NCBI RefSeq assembly: GCF_014596975.1
Contig: NZ_JACVXD010000003.1
Span: 1 to 64,000, forward strand
Source: Aestuariibaculum marinum
GTDB taxonomy: Bacteria; Bacteroidota; Bacteroidia; Flavobacteriales; Flavobacteriaceae
Direction of reading: 5' to 3'
DNA: 64,000 nt
Shown in pieces: positions 1 through 9,473 of the stretch. The position numbers were made by a program, and so were the translations under genes. How positions within the stretch are numbered: position 1 is the stretch's first letter; every line of letters begins with the position of its first letter. The notes below the pieces were generated by a model. It saw nothing but the letters and a program-made list of their open reading frames with translations. It was not told the origin of the DNA and made no database searches.

Positions 1-10
1 TCATATTAGA

Positions 11-36
11 GTAAGAAAGAGGGACTTTAGTCCCTC
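11..36 (-). terminator. intrinsic terminator of the permease-peptidase operon
   Basis: An 8-bp perfect stem (19-26 with 29-36, two-base loop) is followed on the minus strand by TTTCTTAC. It lies about 60 bases past the stop of the minus-strand permease-peptidase gene, so it is the likely end of that transcript. Confidence 0.55.
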
Positions 37-47
37 GTGTAACAAAC

Positions 48-68
48 CTATGGACTTCAAGTCCATAG
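48..68. repeat. perfect 10-bp palindrome
   Basis: Arms 48-57 and 59-68 are exact inverted copies around one base. It stands just before the terminator hairpin downstream of the permease-peptidase gene and shares the GGACT core of that hairpin, so the two may be related hairpin repeats. No T-tract follows on either strand. Confidence 0.5.
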
Positions 69-98
69 TGGTTTAGTTTAGTTTCTAGGTTGATTTTT

Positions 99-3000
99 TT
101 AATCTGTTAAATTTTCAACAGGCTTTAAATTATCGTCGGGTATTCTGTCAATCATTTTATTGTATGGATCTATTCCTGCTTTAACGGGTATTTTACTGGT
201 TGTAAATGTTAAGCTTGATTTTCCAGGTTTTATCCACATTTTTTTTAGCATAATTGGAGATTTAACAGTCATACCCTTGTTGTTAATAGTATCATTATTA
301 AAAATTCCAATTTCTAAAATGTTTGGTTGGTCTCCGGTTTTTAAAAGTTTACCGTTCCCGTCGAAATAGTTTTTAGCGCTTTCAATATCAATAGAGACTT
401 CATATTTGTTGTAGTCTAGTTTTTTATACGTTGCATTTGAAATTTTGTTGCTGTAGAGTGTGATATTTTCAAAGCTATCACTCAGGTAATACTGCAATGA
501 ATCTGGTGTTACAGATTTCATAAAGTTATACCATTCTGAAGTGGTTGTAAATGGGGCTTCCGGACGAAACCGCGCAGCTTCGGTATACGCTTTAAAGCCA
601 CTATTTAAATTGTCCTCACCAATTAAATCCTGAAGCGCATACAAAATAAGACCACCTTTGCGGTACCAGACGTAAGCCTGATTGTCATTGTCAAGTAATG
701 TTTTTTCAAATTTACTTTCATTGGCTCGGCTTCTTAAATAGGTGTCTAATTCTCTTTTTAAGAATTTTTGCATGGCATCTACGCCATATTCTTTTTTCAT
801 TACCATTAAAGAAGAATATTCCGCCATAGATTCCGATATTTGATTTGAGCCTCTGGTAGCCGATGGTGTGATTTGATGACCCCACCATTGATGCGCGACT
901 TCGTGTGCCGTTACTGTAAAAAGGTAATCCAGATCGTTAGGGTCGCTAAAATCGCCCACCCATCCAAAACTCTCGGTGTAGGGTACCGTATTAGGAAAAG
1001 ATTGCGCAAAGGTGGAATAGCGCGGGAATTCTAATATTCGCATCTGGCGGTATTGGTATGGACCATAGTTTTTTGAATAATAGTCCATAGAGCGTTTTAC
1101 GCCTGCAACAAATCGATCGATATTGTAAGTGTGTGTGGGATGATAGAAAATTTGAATGGCCACTTTTTCTCCAGAATCGCCAATCCATTCATCTTCATGA
1201 ACACTGTAATTGGCCGAGGAAATATTATAGAAAAAGTCTAATTCGCCCCGCATTTTATACGTGTAATATTTCCGTCCATTTTCTTCCCATTCTTTTTGAA
1301 GATTCCCCGGCAGAATAGCTATTTGATTTGGTGCTGTGCTTACGGTGCCTTCAAAAGTGATGTAATCGGCGTCATTGTTAAATAGCAAATTACTGGTTCC
1401 CCAAGGGTCGGTTTGTTCAGGTAAACTATAGTCTTTAACAGGTAAATCATGCTTTTTTCGATCTAAATCGCCCGTGATTTCACCATCCGGATTATATCCA
1501 AATGAAGGAAAAAAATTATTATTTAAAAACGTACCGTTATACACTATGCTAGATCCAGTGCCTTCATTAGGGAAGCCTTTATATGTTCCTGTAACATCTA
1601 AAGTCATGCTAATGGTATCGTTGGGTTTCAGCGGACTATGGAAAGCATATATTTCGTAGCCGTAATCATCAAATCGTTTCCCTAATTTGGGCTTTGTGCT
1701 GTTAATTGTAAATGTATTGATGTCTTTTTTTATTAACCCTTCGGCGCCCCAGTTTAAATGTAAAGAATCAATGACTTCATTGGTTTTATTAACCATGATG
1801 TAATGGACTTTTATTTGGGCTTTTCTCTGTTCTGGGTATAGATTAGCATCTAGCTTTACATCAATCACTTTAGGTTGAGCGATCTTATCGTACTTATTCA
1901 ATTCTTTTTCATAATTAGCTTGAGCTAAGATACCCTGATCTTGGGTTTTGTAATGATTTATGGTTTTGGTGTTGTAATTAATGAATGCGCCAGAACCTAT
2001 AAATATGATGAATAAAACGAGAAAGGTTCCTGCAGTCTTGAAGTTTAGCCTGTTTTTTAAGATGTTCCATCTTGATTTTATTCCCGAATCCGTTCCGCGA
2101 ATCCAATATAGATACCCAATAATAACTAATACACCTCCACAAGCGAGCCAATACGTTCTAAACCAGAATAAGGCCGTTCCGAAGTGCCCAAAACCATTCA
2201 TGTCTGATACGATATATCGCGGGGCATAGCCATATAAATATAAATTATTATCGACTTCGGCCAAAGCATTTAATCCGAAGAGCAGAGCCCATATTGCAAT
2301 AGCGATAACGTGTCCTAAAAACTTTTTGGGTACTAGGGAATGCACAAAAAAAGCGAGCATTACAAAAGTGATGTATTTTGGAAATTCAATTAAATATAAA
2401 TCGATAAAGTATTTGTCGAATTCAAAATTGAAATAGCCTTTTAATATTTGAGTAAGAACGCCGCTTACTAAAACTAAATTTACAAGTAAGAAACTTATAA
2501 AAACAAGAGCTATAAATTTTGATCCGTATATAATTCTATTCGGGATAGGTAGTGCTCCAAAAATCTGATTATAATTAACATTTTGTTCTCGATGGATAAC
2601 TTCTCCTGTCATGAATACAATCAGAATAAATATCAACACAATGAAATTAAAATCTTTAACTTCCAGCATGTAATAGGTGAGTGGCAAAGAGGGCGTGCCG
2701 TAAACAGGAAAGCCGTACCAGGCATCAAAAAGTAAAAAGGCAACTGCAGCGATTAAAATCGCTTTAAAGAAGTTATCTCTAACAATATTTTTTAACTCCA
2801 TAAAAGCCAAACCGAACAGTAATTTTAAATTTAAACCAGCTGAAAATACTTTACTTGCTTGAGGTGTTTTGGTAAGTTCGGCAGCATTATTGGTTTCAGG
2901 TATATCCTCAGTTTTCTTCTTTTTAGCATTATAATTTTTATTCAGGAACTTTTGAAAATCAAATTTGAACAGAGCATAGGCAAAGGTAAGTAAGCCAATA

Positions 3001-3749
3001 CCAACCCAAAGTAATCTGTTCCAGAATAATAAACTTGAAGTAAAGGGTACAGTTAAGGTGTTTTGTTCTTCGGGAGTCCAGTATTGGGTGATATTACTTA
3101 ATGCCGATAGCCCAAAGGGGTCCAGCATACTAACCAAATCTTTATTCTCTATATCTTGTGTAAGCGTGAGAGTAACCAGATAAGTGATAAACAGGACGGC
3201 TCCACCAGCATAGGCAAGCATGACTTTTTTGGTAGTACTGACTAAGGTGAAAAAAATACAGCCCGTAAATAAAAAGTTAGCCCAGTATAAGGTAAATGTT
3301 GGTTGAATATAATTCCATAAATTAAAGCTGGTGAACCTGTCGGCTTCTACATATCCTGCGAAAGGGCCAATAGCGAAACCTATAATTAAGCCTAGATGAA
3401 GTCCAAAACCAACTAAAAATAGGATAAATAAAGAGCCTAAAAACCGACCTAAAATATACCCTTTTTCGGTTATTGGGTAGGAGAAATAATAGTTTTCAGT
3501 TTTATGTTCAATATCCCTGTAAATAGGTACACCTAAAATAGCACTGGCGAGCATGGTGCCAAATATGCTTACCACACATAACATTTCAGCTATGGCTATC
3601 GGGGAGTTTACAAATACCTTCTCTGAAGCGGGACCGTTACCGCCAATAGCCAAAATAAGTCCAAAAACTAATAAGATACCAAAATAGGCCCATGTTGCAG
3701 GTCTTTTAAATCGGTATTTAATCTCGAATAAAAAGATTTCTTTAAACAT
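99..3749 (-). CDS. ABC-2 type permease fused to an M1-family metallopeptidase domain
   Basis: This 1216-residue membrane protein combines a transporter and a peptidase. Residues about 1-270 and 310-590 each hold a set of hydrophobic spans typical of ABC-2 permease halves, joined by a lysine-rich linker. The part after about residue 600 is a soluble M1 aminopeptidase-like region. It carries the zinc motif HEVAH at about 949-953, followed by QWWGH and, some 20 residues on, SESMAEY, which fits the second metal-ligand glutamate. The partner ATPase gene lies 24 bases upstream on the same strand, so the two form an operon. The family is known in Bacteroidota as 'ABC transporter permease/M1 family aminopeptidase'. 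The substrate is unknown. Topology would place the peptidase domain outside the cytoplasmic membrane, but that is inferred. The ATG start is at the first methionine, and no signal peptide other than the first span is present. Confidence 0.9.
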   Translation of the reverse strand: MFKEIFLFEIKYRFKRPATWAYFGILLVFGLILAIGGNGPASEKVFVNSPIAIAEMLCVVSIFGTMLASAILGVPIYRDIEHKTENYYFSYPITEKGYILGRFLGSLFILFLVGFGLHLGLIIGFAIGPFAGYVEADRFTSFNLWNYIQPTFTLYWANFLFTGCIFFTLVSTTKKVMLAYAGGAVLFITYLVTLTLTQDIENKDLVSMLDPFGLSALSNITQYWTPEEQNTLTVPFTSSLLFWNRLLWVGIGLLTFAYALFKFDFQKFLNKNYNAKKKKTEDIPETNNAAELTKTPQASKVFSAGLNLKLLFGLAFMELKNIVRDNFFKAILIAAVAFLLFDAWYGFPVYGTPSLPLTYYMLEVKDFNFIVLIFILIVFMTGEVIHREQNVNYNQIFGALPIPNRIIYGSKFIALVFISFLLVNLVLVSGVLTQILKGYFNFEFDKYFIDLYLIEFPKYITFVMLAFFVHSLVPKKFLGHVIAIAIWALLFGLNALAEVDNNLYLYGYAPRYIVSDMNGFGHFGTALFWFRTYWLACGGVLVIIGYLYWIRGTDSGIKSRWNILKNRLNFKTAGTFLVLFIIFIGSGAFINYNTKTINHYKTQDQGILAQANYEKELNKYDKIAQPKVIDVKLDANLYPEQRKAQIKVHYIMVNKTNEVIDSLHLNWGAEGLIKKDINTFTINSTKPKLGKRFDDYGYEIYAFHSPLKPNDTISMTLDVTGTYKGFPNEGTGSSIVYNGTFLNNNFFPSFGYNPDGEITGDLDRKKHDLPVKDYSLPEQTDPWGTSNLLFNNDADYITFEGTVSTAPNQIAILPGNLQKEWEENGRKYYTYKMRGELDFFYNISSANYSVHEDEWIGDSGEKVAIQIFYHPTHTYNIDRFVAGVKRSMDYYSKNYGPYQYRQMRILEFPRYSTFAQSFPNTVPYTESFGWVGDFSDPNDLDYLFTVTAHEVAHQWWGHQITPSATRGSNQISESMAEYSSLMVMKKEYGVDAMQKFLKRELDTYLRSRANESKFEKTLLDNDNQAYVWYRKGGLILYALQDLIGEDNLNSGFKAYTEAARFRPEAPFTTTSEWYNFMKSVTPDSLQYYLSDSFENITLYSNKISNATYKKLDYNKYEVSIDIESAKNYFDGNGKLLKTGDQPNILEIGIFNNDTINNKGMTVKSPIMLKKMWIKPGKSSLTFTTSKIPVKAGIDPYNKMIDRIPDDNLKPVENLTD

Positions 3750-3773
3750 AATACAAAAGGTTTTATGAGTGAA

Positions 3774-4661
3774 TTATGCTAAAGCAGAATCCATACGAGA
3801 TGAGATTTCTGAGAAATATACATCTTCCAAATTAGCAGGGCTGGATTCAAAAGACGGGTCTGGTTGCACATCACTTAACACATGAATGATGGTTTGTCCG
3901 CTTTTTAGGTGGGTCGAAATAACTTGCATATCAGCTTTATACTGTTCTAAATCTGATTTTTCGATGGCTTTCTTCCAGATTTTTCCTTTTACTCCCTCAG
4001 TTAATGAAATCGGGTTGCCTTGTAAAACGACTTCGCCTAAACATATGATAGCCATATTGTTGCATAAGTTAGAGACGTCGTCTACTATATGAGTGGATAG
4101 AATAACAATGGTGTTTGCACCAATTTCACTTAAAAGGTTATGAAAACGTACACGTTCGGCGGGATCTAAACCAGCAGTAGGTTCGTCTACAATAATTAAT
4201 CGAGGGTCTCCAATGAGAGCTTGTGCAATACCAAAGCGCTGTTTCATTCCTCCGGAATAGGTGCCTAAGCTTTTATTTCGAACATCCCAAAGGTTGGTTT
4301 TTTTTAATAAGGATTCCACCAGATCTTTTCGTTCGCCTTTATTTGAAATGCCTTTTAATGCCGCAATATGAGATAACATATTGTAAGAACTTATTTTTGG
4401 GTATACTCCAAATTCCTGTGGCAGATACCCTAATAGTTTCCTCACTTTATCTTTTTCTTTTAACACATCAATATCGTTAAGGGTTACCGAGCCGGAATCG
4501 GCTTGTTGAAGGGTAGCCAAGGTTCGCATTAATGAAGATTTTCCAGCACCATTAGGGCCAAGTAATCCGAACATGCCTTGCGGAATAGTTAAGGTGACGT
4601 TTTTTAGGGCTTGTACGCCATTGGAGTACGTTTTACTTAAATTATTGATGTGTAGCGCCAT
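3774..4661 (-). CDS. ABC transporter ATP-binding protein
   Basis: This 295-residue nucleotide-binding subunit has the Walker A motif GPNGAGKS at residues 35-42, the signature YSGGMKQ at 135-141 and Walker B LIIVDE at 155-160, followed by the H-loop STH. It is the ATPase for the permease-peptidase fusion 24 bases downstream, with which it must be co-transcribed. The C-terminal 80 residues after the ABC domain are typical of ATPases serving ABC-2 exporters. A near-consensus -7 element TATCTTTA lies on the minus strand at 4693-4700, about 30 bases before the ATG. The transported substrate cannot be told from sequence. Confidence 0.92.
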   Translation of the reverse strand: MALHINNLSKTYSNGVQALKNVTLTIPQGMFGLLGPNGAGKSSLMRTLATLQQADSGSVTLNDIDVLKEKDKVRKLLGYLPQEFGVYPKISSYNMLSHIAALKGISNKGERKDLVESLLKKTNLWDVRNKSLGTYSGGMKQRFGIAQALIGDPRLIIVDEPTAGLDPAERVRFHNLLSEIGANTIVILSTHIVDDVSNLCNNMAIICLGEVVLQGNPISLTEGVKGKIWKKAIEKSDLEQYKADMQVISTHLKSGQTIIHVLSDVQPDPSFESSPANLEDVYFSEISSRMDSALA

Positions 4662-4752
4662 AGAAGAAGTTGTTTTAAGGTTAGTGCTACGCTAAAGATA
4701 AGTAAAAATGTAGTAATTGTCTGTTAATGAACAGGTTGTTTGTAGGGGAGCA

Positions 4753-4786
4753 ATAAAAAAACCACTTTGCACATGCAAAGTGGTTT
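4753..4786 (-). terminator. intrinsic terminator of htpG
   Basis: A perfect stem (AAACCACTTTGCA paired with its inverse, 4759-4786) is followed on the minus strand by a run of T residues, 27 bases past the htpG stop codon. Confidence 0.85.
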
Positions 4787-4812
4787 CCTGTCTATAAAAA
4801 GTAAAAGTGTAA

Positions 4813-6723
4813 TTACTTTAAAATCTCGTAGCTGCGTTTAATGAAGTTTGTTAACTCTTCACCTTTTAATAACCCCTGAGATAAACGTGCTAAATCTAAA
4901 CTTTGGTTGATTAAGCGTTCTTGTTCAGCTTTATCATCTTTGTTTAAAATCTCGCTAACTAAATCGGAGTTGGTGTTAACCACAAGGTTGTACATTTCGG
5001 GCATATTACCAAACATGCTCATACCGCCACCTCCGGTAGCCTGCATTTCTTTCATACGACGCATAAATTCCGGTTGCGTAATGATGAAAGGCGATGCGTT
5101 ACTATCCATAGCTTCCAATTGTACCATGAATTTTTCAGAAGGAATAACTTCTTTTAATAATTCATCTAAAACTTTCTTTTGATCTTCGTCTAACTTAGAA
5201 ATTGTATTTTCATCTTTCTTAATTAGGTTATCGATGTGATCACCATCTACACGTGCAAACGAGATATTTTCTTTAGTTGTTTCTAGTTTTTGAATTAAGT
5301 GAGAAACAATTGGAGAATCTAATAATAGAACCTCGTAGTTTTTCGCTTTAGCGGCTTCAATGTAACTATGTTGTGCATCGGTATCTGAAGCGTAAAGAAT
5401 AACTAACTTACCATCTTTATCGGTTTGGTTCGCTTTAATTTTGTTGAAAAGCTCCTCGTAAGTGTAGTAAGTACCATCTACTGTTGGGTATAAAGCGAAA
5501 GCATCAGCTTTTTCGAAGAATTTATCTTCAGAAAGCATACCGTACTCAATCACCACTTTAATGTCGTTCCATTTAGCTTCAAAATCTTCACGGTTATTGT
5601 TGAATAACGATTTTAATTTATCGGCAACTTTACGTGTAATGTATGATGAAATCTTTTTAACAGCCCCATCGGCTTGTAAGTACGAACGTGATACGTTTAA
5701 TGGAATATCCGGTGAATCGATAACCCCACGTAACATTGTTAAGAATTCAGGAACAATGCCTTCAACATTGTCCGTAACGAACACCTGGTTTTGGTATAAC
5801 TGAATTTTATCTCGTTGCATGTTCATATCCTGTCCTAACTTAGGGAAGTATAAAATACCAGTTAAGTTAAACGGATAGTCTACATTTAAGTGAATGTGGA
5901 ATAACGGATCTTCGAATTGCATTGGGTACAACTCACGGTAGAAGTTTTTATAATCTTCGTCCTCTAAATCGGTTGGTTGTTTTGTCCATGCCGGATTTGG
6001 GTTGTTGATGATATCATCTACTGTAATTTGTCTGTGAGGCTCCTTAGTCTCTTTTCCTTCTTCGTCGGTAATAGTTGCAGGCTCATGCTCAGGGTCGTTG
6101 ATTTCTTTGGTTCCAAATTTAATTGGAATAGGCATGAACTTGTTATATTTCGACAGTAACTCACGAATACGAGATTCTTCTAAAAACTCGGTTGAATCTT
6201 CAGCAATATGAAGAATGATTTCCGTTCCTCTATCTTCTTTAGTTGCTTCTTCTAATGTGAATTCCGGAGAACCATCACAGGTCCAGTGAGCAGCAGGAGC
6301 ACCTGTGTGTGATTTGGTAATGATTTCTACTTTTTCAGCTACCATAAAAGCCGAGTAGAACCCTAAACCAAAGTGACCAATAATACCTGAATCTTTAGCA
6401 GAATCTTTATACTTGTCTAAAAACTCTTCAGCACCAGAAAACGCCACTTGATTAATATATTTCTCAACCTCTTCGGCTGTCATACCAATACCTTGGTCGA
6501 TGATGTGAAGTTTTTTACCTTCTTTATCTATTTTAACTTCAATCTGTGGATTACCATATTCTGAAGTAGATTCACCAATACTGGTTAGGTGTTTTAATTT
6601 TAAAGTGGCATCGGTACCATTACTAATTAACTCGCGTAAAAAGATTTCGTGGTCGCTGTATAAGAACTTTTTAATGAGCGGGAAGATGTTTTCAACCGAA
6701 ACATTAATATTTCCTTTTGTCAT
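4813..6723 (-). CDS. htpG: Hsp90-family molecular chaperone HtpG
   Basis: This 636-residue cytosolic ATP-dependent chaperone is the bacterial Hsp90, which remodels client proteins as a dimer. The N-terminal GHKL ATPase shows RELISNGTDA at residues 30-39 (catalytic Glu and Mg-binding Asn), DQGIGM at 76-81 and the lid glycines GHFGLGFYS at 116-124. The middle domain carries the conserved segment beginning FPLIKK-type N-terminus through LNVSRSYLQ, and the C-terminal dimerisation domain is complete. In the ATPase motif a glycine replaces the usual alanine or serine after the Asn, a mild variant. The gene is monocistronic: its own terminator lies downstream, and the divergent upstream region separates it from the S9 peptidase. 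The length is normal for the family. Confidence 0.97.
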   Translation of the reverse strand: MTKGNINVSVENIFPLIKKFLYSDHEIFLRELISNGTDATLKLKHLTSIGESTSEYGNPQIEVKIDKEGKKLHIIDQGIGMTAEEVEKYINQVAFSGAEEFLDKYKDSAKDSGIIGHFGLGFYSAFMVAEKVEIITKSHTGAPAAHWTCDGSPEFTLEEATKEDRGTEIILHIAEDSTEFLEESRIRELLSKYNKFMPIPIKFGTKEINDPEHEPATITDEEGKETKEPHRQITVDDIINNPNPAWTKQPTDLEDEDYKNFYRELYPMQFEDPLFHIHLNVDYPFNLTGILYFPKLGQDMNMQRDKIQLYQNQVFVTDNVEGIVPEFLTMLRGVIDSPDIPLNVSRSYLQADGAVKKISSYITRKVADKLKSLFNNNREDFEAKWNDIKVVIEYGMLSEDKFFEKADAFALYPTVDGTYYTYEELFNKIKANQTDKDGKLVILYASDTDAQHSYIEAAKAKNYEVLLLDSPIVSHLIQKLETTKENISFARVDGDHIDNLIKKDENTISKLDEDQKKVLDELLKEVIPSEKFMVQLEAMDSNASPFIITQPEFMRRMKEMQATGGGGMSMFGNMPEMYNLVVNTNSDLVSEILNKDDKAEQERLINQSLDLARLSQGLLKGEELTNFIKRSYEILK

Positions 6724-6811
6724 GATATATTGTTTTTATTCTGTTTATAATTATATGTTTTTGGGTTATTCAACAAAAATGCCAAGGCAAAAAATGTGAC
6801 AAACTGACATT

Positions 6812-6846
6812 AAAAAAGGCCATTCCTATTACAGAATGACCTTTTT
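6812..6846 (-). terminator. intrinsic terminator of the S9 peptidase gene
   Basis: The stem AAAGGCCATTC/GAATGACCTTT (6813-6846) has a single C/A mismatch on the plus strand. This becomes a G-U pair in minus-strand RNA, which supports minus-strand use. A T-run follows on that strand. It lies about 20 bases after the stop codon of the peptidase. Confidence 0.75.
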
Positions 6847-6868
6847 ATACATTTTATAAGAGGTTTTG

Positions 6869-9289
6869 TTATTCTTCTACTTTTCTGTTTTTTACATGTT
6901 TTTCTAACCATTGGTCTTGTTCCCACAGTAAGTGAAGAATAGATTCTTCGGCAGCATAACCATGACTTTCTTTTGGCAGCATAACTAATCTTACCGGTGC
7001 GCCTAAGCCTTTTAAGGCATTAAAATAGCGCTCACTTTGTAAAGGGTACGTTCCGGAATTATTGTCTGCTTCCCCATGAATTAGTAATAAAGGGGTTTTC
7101 ATGGTGTCGGCATGCATGAATGGAGACATTTCATAATATATTTCAGGAGCTTCCCAGTAGTTACGTTCTTCACTTTGGAAACCAAAAGGGGTAAGCGTTC
7201 TGTTATAGGCGCCACTTCTGGCAATTCCGGCTGCAAATAAATTAGAGTGTGAAAGCAGGTTTGCGGTCATAAAAGCGCCGTATGAATGGCCTCCAACGGC
7301 AACTTTATTTCTGTCAATATAGCCTAAATCGTCAACAGCATCAATTGCAGCTTTGGCATTACCAACCAACTGTTTTATAAATGTATCGTTTGGTTCTTCG
7401 TTACCTTCACCAACAATAGGGAAAGAGGCGTCATCTAAAACCACATAGCCTTTGGTTACCCAATAAATTGGTGAACCATAGTAAGGGTAGGTGAATTCAT
7501 TGGAGTTCGAAGTGCTTTGTCCGGCACTGCTTTTGTCTTTATATTCCCTTGGGTAGGCCCACATTACCATTGGGTACTTTTTACCAGCTTTATAATCGGT
7601 AGGTAAATATAAAGTTCCTGTGAGCTCTAAACCATCATAGCGTTTGTATTTTATAATTTCCTTATGAACATCCTGAATGCTTTTGAATGGATTTTCAAAT
7701 TGTGTAAGCGGCACCGGAGCCATTCGTTTTTTAATATTTCGAATGTAATAGTTAGGGTATTCATTTTTAGATTCTATTCTCACTAAAATTTCACCTTTAT
7801 TCATATCTAGAGCCATAGAAATATCTTCTATTTTGTCTTTAAGTGAAGACTGATATAATCGGGTTGTTTTTTTTGTTTTAAGATCTAATTGGTCAATAAA
7901 AGGGAATTTTCCATTTTCGGTATAACCATCACCAATTAAGAAAATTTTGTTTTTAACAATGTCTAGGGTGTAACGTCCGTATTCATTTCTTGAAGTGACT
8001 GGATTTCCAGGGTCGCTGTACACATCCTGATAGTTTCTGTCTGAAATAATTTCAGGTTTTGCTGTATTGTTCGATGGATTAAAGATATAAGATTTTGTGT
8101 TTCTCGTATTCCACCAATAGTCTAAGGCTATGGCAGTATTGGCATTACCCCACTGTATACCTCTAAAACGATTGATAGTTTTTACTAATGAAGTCGGTTC
8201 ACTGGTAAAAGGAGCTTCTTGCTGAAATACTTCATCTCTGTAATCAACTTTAACTTCAGGGTCTCCTTTGTCTAAGGCTTCAGCCCAAACTAAAGTGGCA
8301 GGTTGGTCACCTCTCCACGACAGGCTTCGCATTCCTGTTCTTACGGCCATAAAGCCTTGCGGTAAATCTTCAATTAAAGGGACTTCCAATACGATTTTTA
8401 TAAGTTTGGCATTGGTGTCGTAAACAGCAGTAGTTGAAGGGAACCTGTAATAAGGAACTAAATAAGAAAAAGGCTTATTAATGGTTTCTACCATAATGTA
8501 GTTACCATCTGGGGAAAAAGAAATATCTGAATACATAGCGCTAGACATCCATGAAGATGCGTTACCATCTAAATCTACCTTATATAATTCTGATGTTACT
8601 AGTTGTTCAAAGTTGTGTTCGTCTGCTTTGTTTTTAAGTAAATCCTGATAGGTCCTGTTTTGAGCCATAACACCGGCTTCACTCTCAGAAACTGTAGGTC
8701 CGGTAGGAACAGCTGTTTTAGTGTCGATTAAATCTTTTCTGTTTTCAGGCAACATTTTAACAAGTAAGGACATGTTGTCTTTAAACCAGTAGAATGGATC
8801 TCCTGTATTAGCATTTAAATTATCGCTGGTAATTTTTTTAGCCGATGCATTGGCAATGTCTAACACCCATAGTTCAACACCATTTGAAGTGGTGTTGGTA
8901 AATGCCATTTTTTCCTGGTTTGGAGACCAGGAAAAATTGGAAAGCCTTGGGTTTTCGGGTAAGCCACTAACAGTTGTTTCAGTGCTTTTTCGTCCAACGT
9001 GGACTTTTATATTGTTGTAATAACGCTCTCTACTGCTAATGTTAGTTTTAGGATTAATGCGTAAACCACCCAGGCGCATTTCGGTTTCCGATAGGGTAGC
9101 AATACTTTTAAAATTGCTTCGGTAAAGGAATACCATGTTTTCACCTTTGCTATCAATTCGGATGGAAGGAGCTAAAGGAGCAGTAGCAAGTTCTAAGATT
9201 TCTTTTGAGGGTTTTTGATACGTTAAATTTTCTTGTCCGTGGATACTAAGTCCGGTGACAAGAAAACAGTAAAATAGAAATTTTTTCAT
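6869..9289 (-). CDS. secreted S9-family prolyl oligopeptidase-like serine peptidase
   Basis: The 806-residue protein starts with a Sec signal peptide (MKKFLFYCFLVTGLSIHGQ). A long beta-propeller-like region holds repeated PD40-type segments such as 'FSPDGNYI'. The C-terminal alpha/beta-hydrolase catalytic domain has the nucleophile elbow GGHSYG with Ser at residue 669. The likely acid lies in HGEADNNSG and the catalytic His in ESHGYAAEE near the C-terminus, so the triad is complete. S9 enzymes of this class cleave peptides after proline or act as dipeptidyl or acylaminoacyl peptidases; which one applies here is not decidable. It is probably periplasmic and acts in peptide scavenging. The gene stands alone with its own terminator. 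Confidence 0.92.
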   Translation of the reverse strand: MKKFLFYCFLVTGLSIHGQENLTYQKPSKEILELATAPLAPSIRIDSKGENMVFLYRSNFKSIATLSETEMRLGGLRINPKTNISSRERYYNNIKVHVGRKSTETTVSGLPENPRLSNFSWSPNQEKMAFTNTTSNGVELWVLDIANASAKKITSDNLNANTGDPFYWFKDNMSLLVKMLPENRKDLIDTKTAVPTGPTVSESEAGVMAQNRTYQDLLKNKADEHNFEQLVTSELYKVDLDGNASSWMSSAMYSDISFSPDGNYIMVETINKPFSYLVPYYRFPSTTAVYDTNAKLIKIVLEVPLIEDLPQGFMAVRTGMRSLSWRGDQPATLVWAEALDKGDPEVKVDYRDEVFQQEAPFTSEPTSLVKTINRFRGIQWGNANTAIALDYWWNTRNTKSYIFNPSNNTAKPEIISDRNYQDVYSDPGNPVTSRNEYGRYTLDIVKNKIFLIGDGYTENGKFPFIDQLDLKTKKTTRLYQSSLKDKIEDISMALDMNKGEILVRIESKNEYPNYYIRNIKKRMAPVPLTQFENPFKSIQDVHKEIIKYKRYDGLELTGTLYLPTDYKAGKKYPMVMWAYPREYKDKSSAGQSTSNSNEFTYPYYGSPIYWVTKGYVVLDDASFPIVGEGNEEPNDTFIKQLVGNAKAAIDAVDDLGYIDRNKVAVGGHSYGAFMTANLLSHSNLFAAGIARSGAYNRTLTPFGFQSEERNYWEAPEIYYEMSPFMHADTMKTPLLLIHGEADNNSGTYPLQSERYFNALKGLGAPVRLVMLPKESHGYAAEESILHLLWEQDQWLEKHVKNRKVEE

Positions 9290-9412
9290 TTTGAATGATT
9301 TGAATTAGTCAAGCATTAAATTTAATTAAAACGGGGTAATAAAATTAAAAAGTAATGTTAAAAGGTCCGATATTCTCACTTGAGGTATTAGAATACATTT
9401 TAATGCTTTTTG

Positions 9413-9420
9413 TAGTTTTG
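9413..9420 (+). promoter_or_regulatory. Bacteroidota -7 element before the FabH-type gene
   Basis: TAGTTTTG matches the TAnnTTTG -7 consensus of Bacteroidota and lies 53 bases upstream of the ATG. No convincing -33 TTG stands at the usual spacing. Confidence 0.5.
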
Positions 9421-9473
9421 ATAGTAAATAATATATAACTTGTAATGAGTATAACTAAACTAAATTCAAAATA

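Noticed and set aside
6755..6800. Sigma-54-like site (TTGGCA-N6-TTGAA) on the minus strand before htpG
   Set aside because: The -12 part lacks the conserved C, and no enhancer site or activator is evident. One match of this quality is expected by chance in AT-rich sequence.
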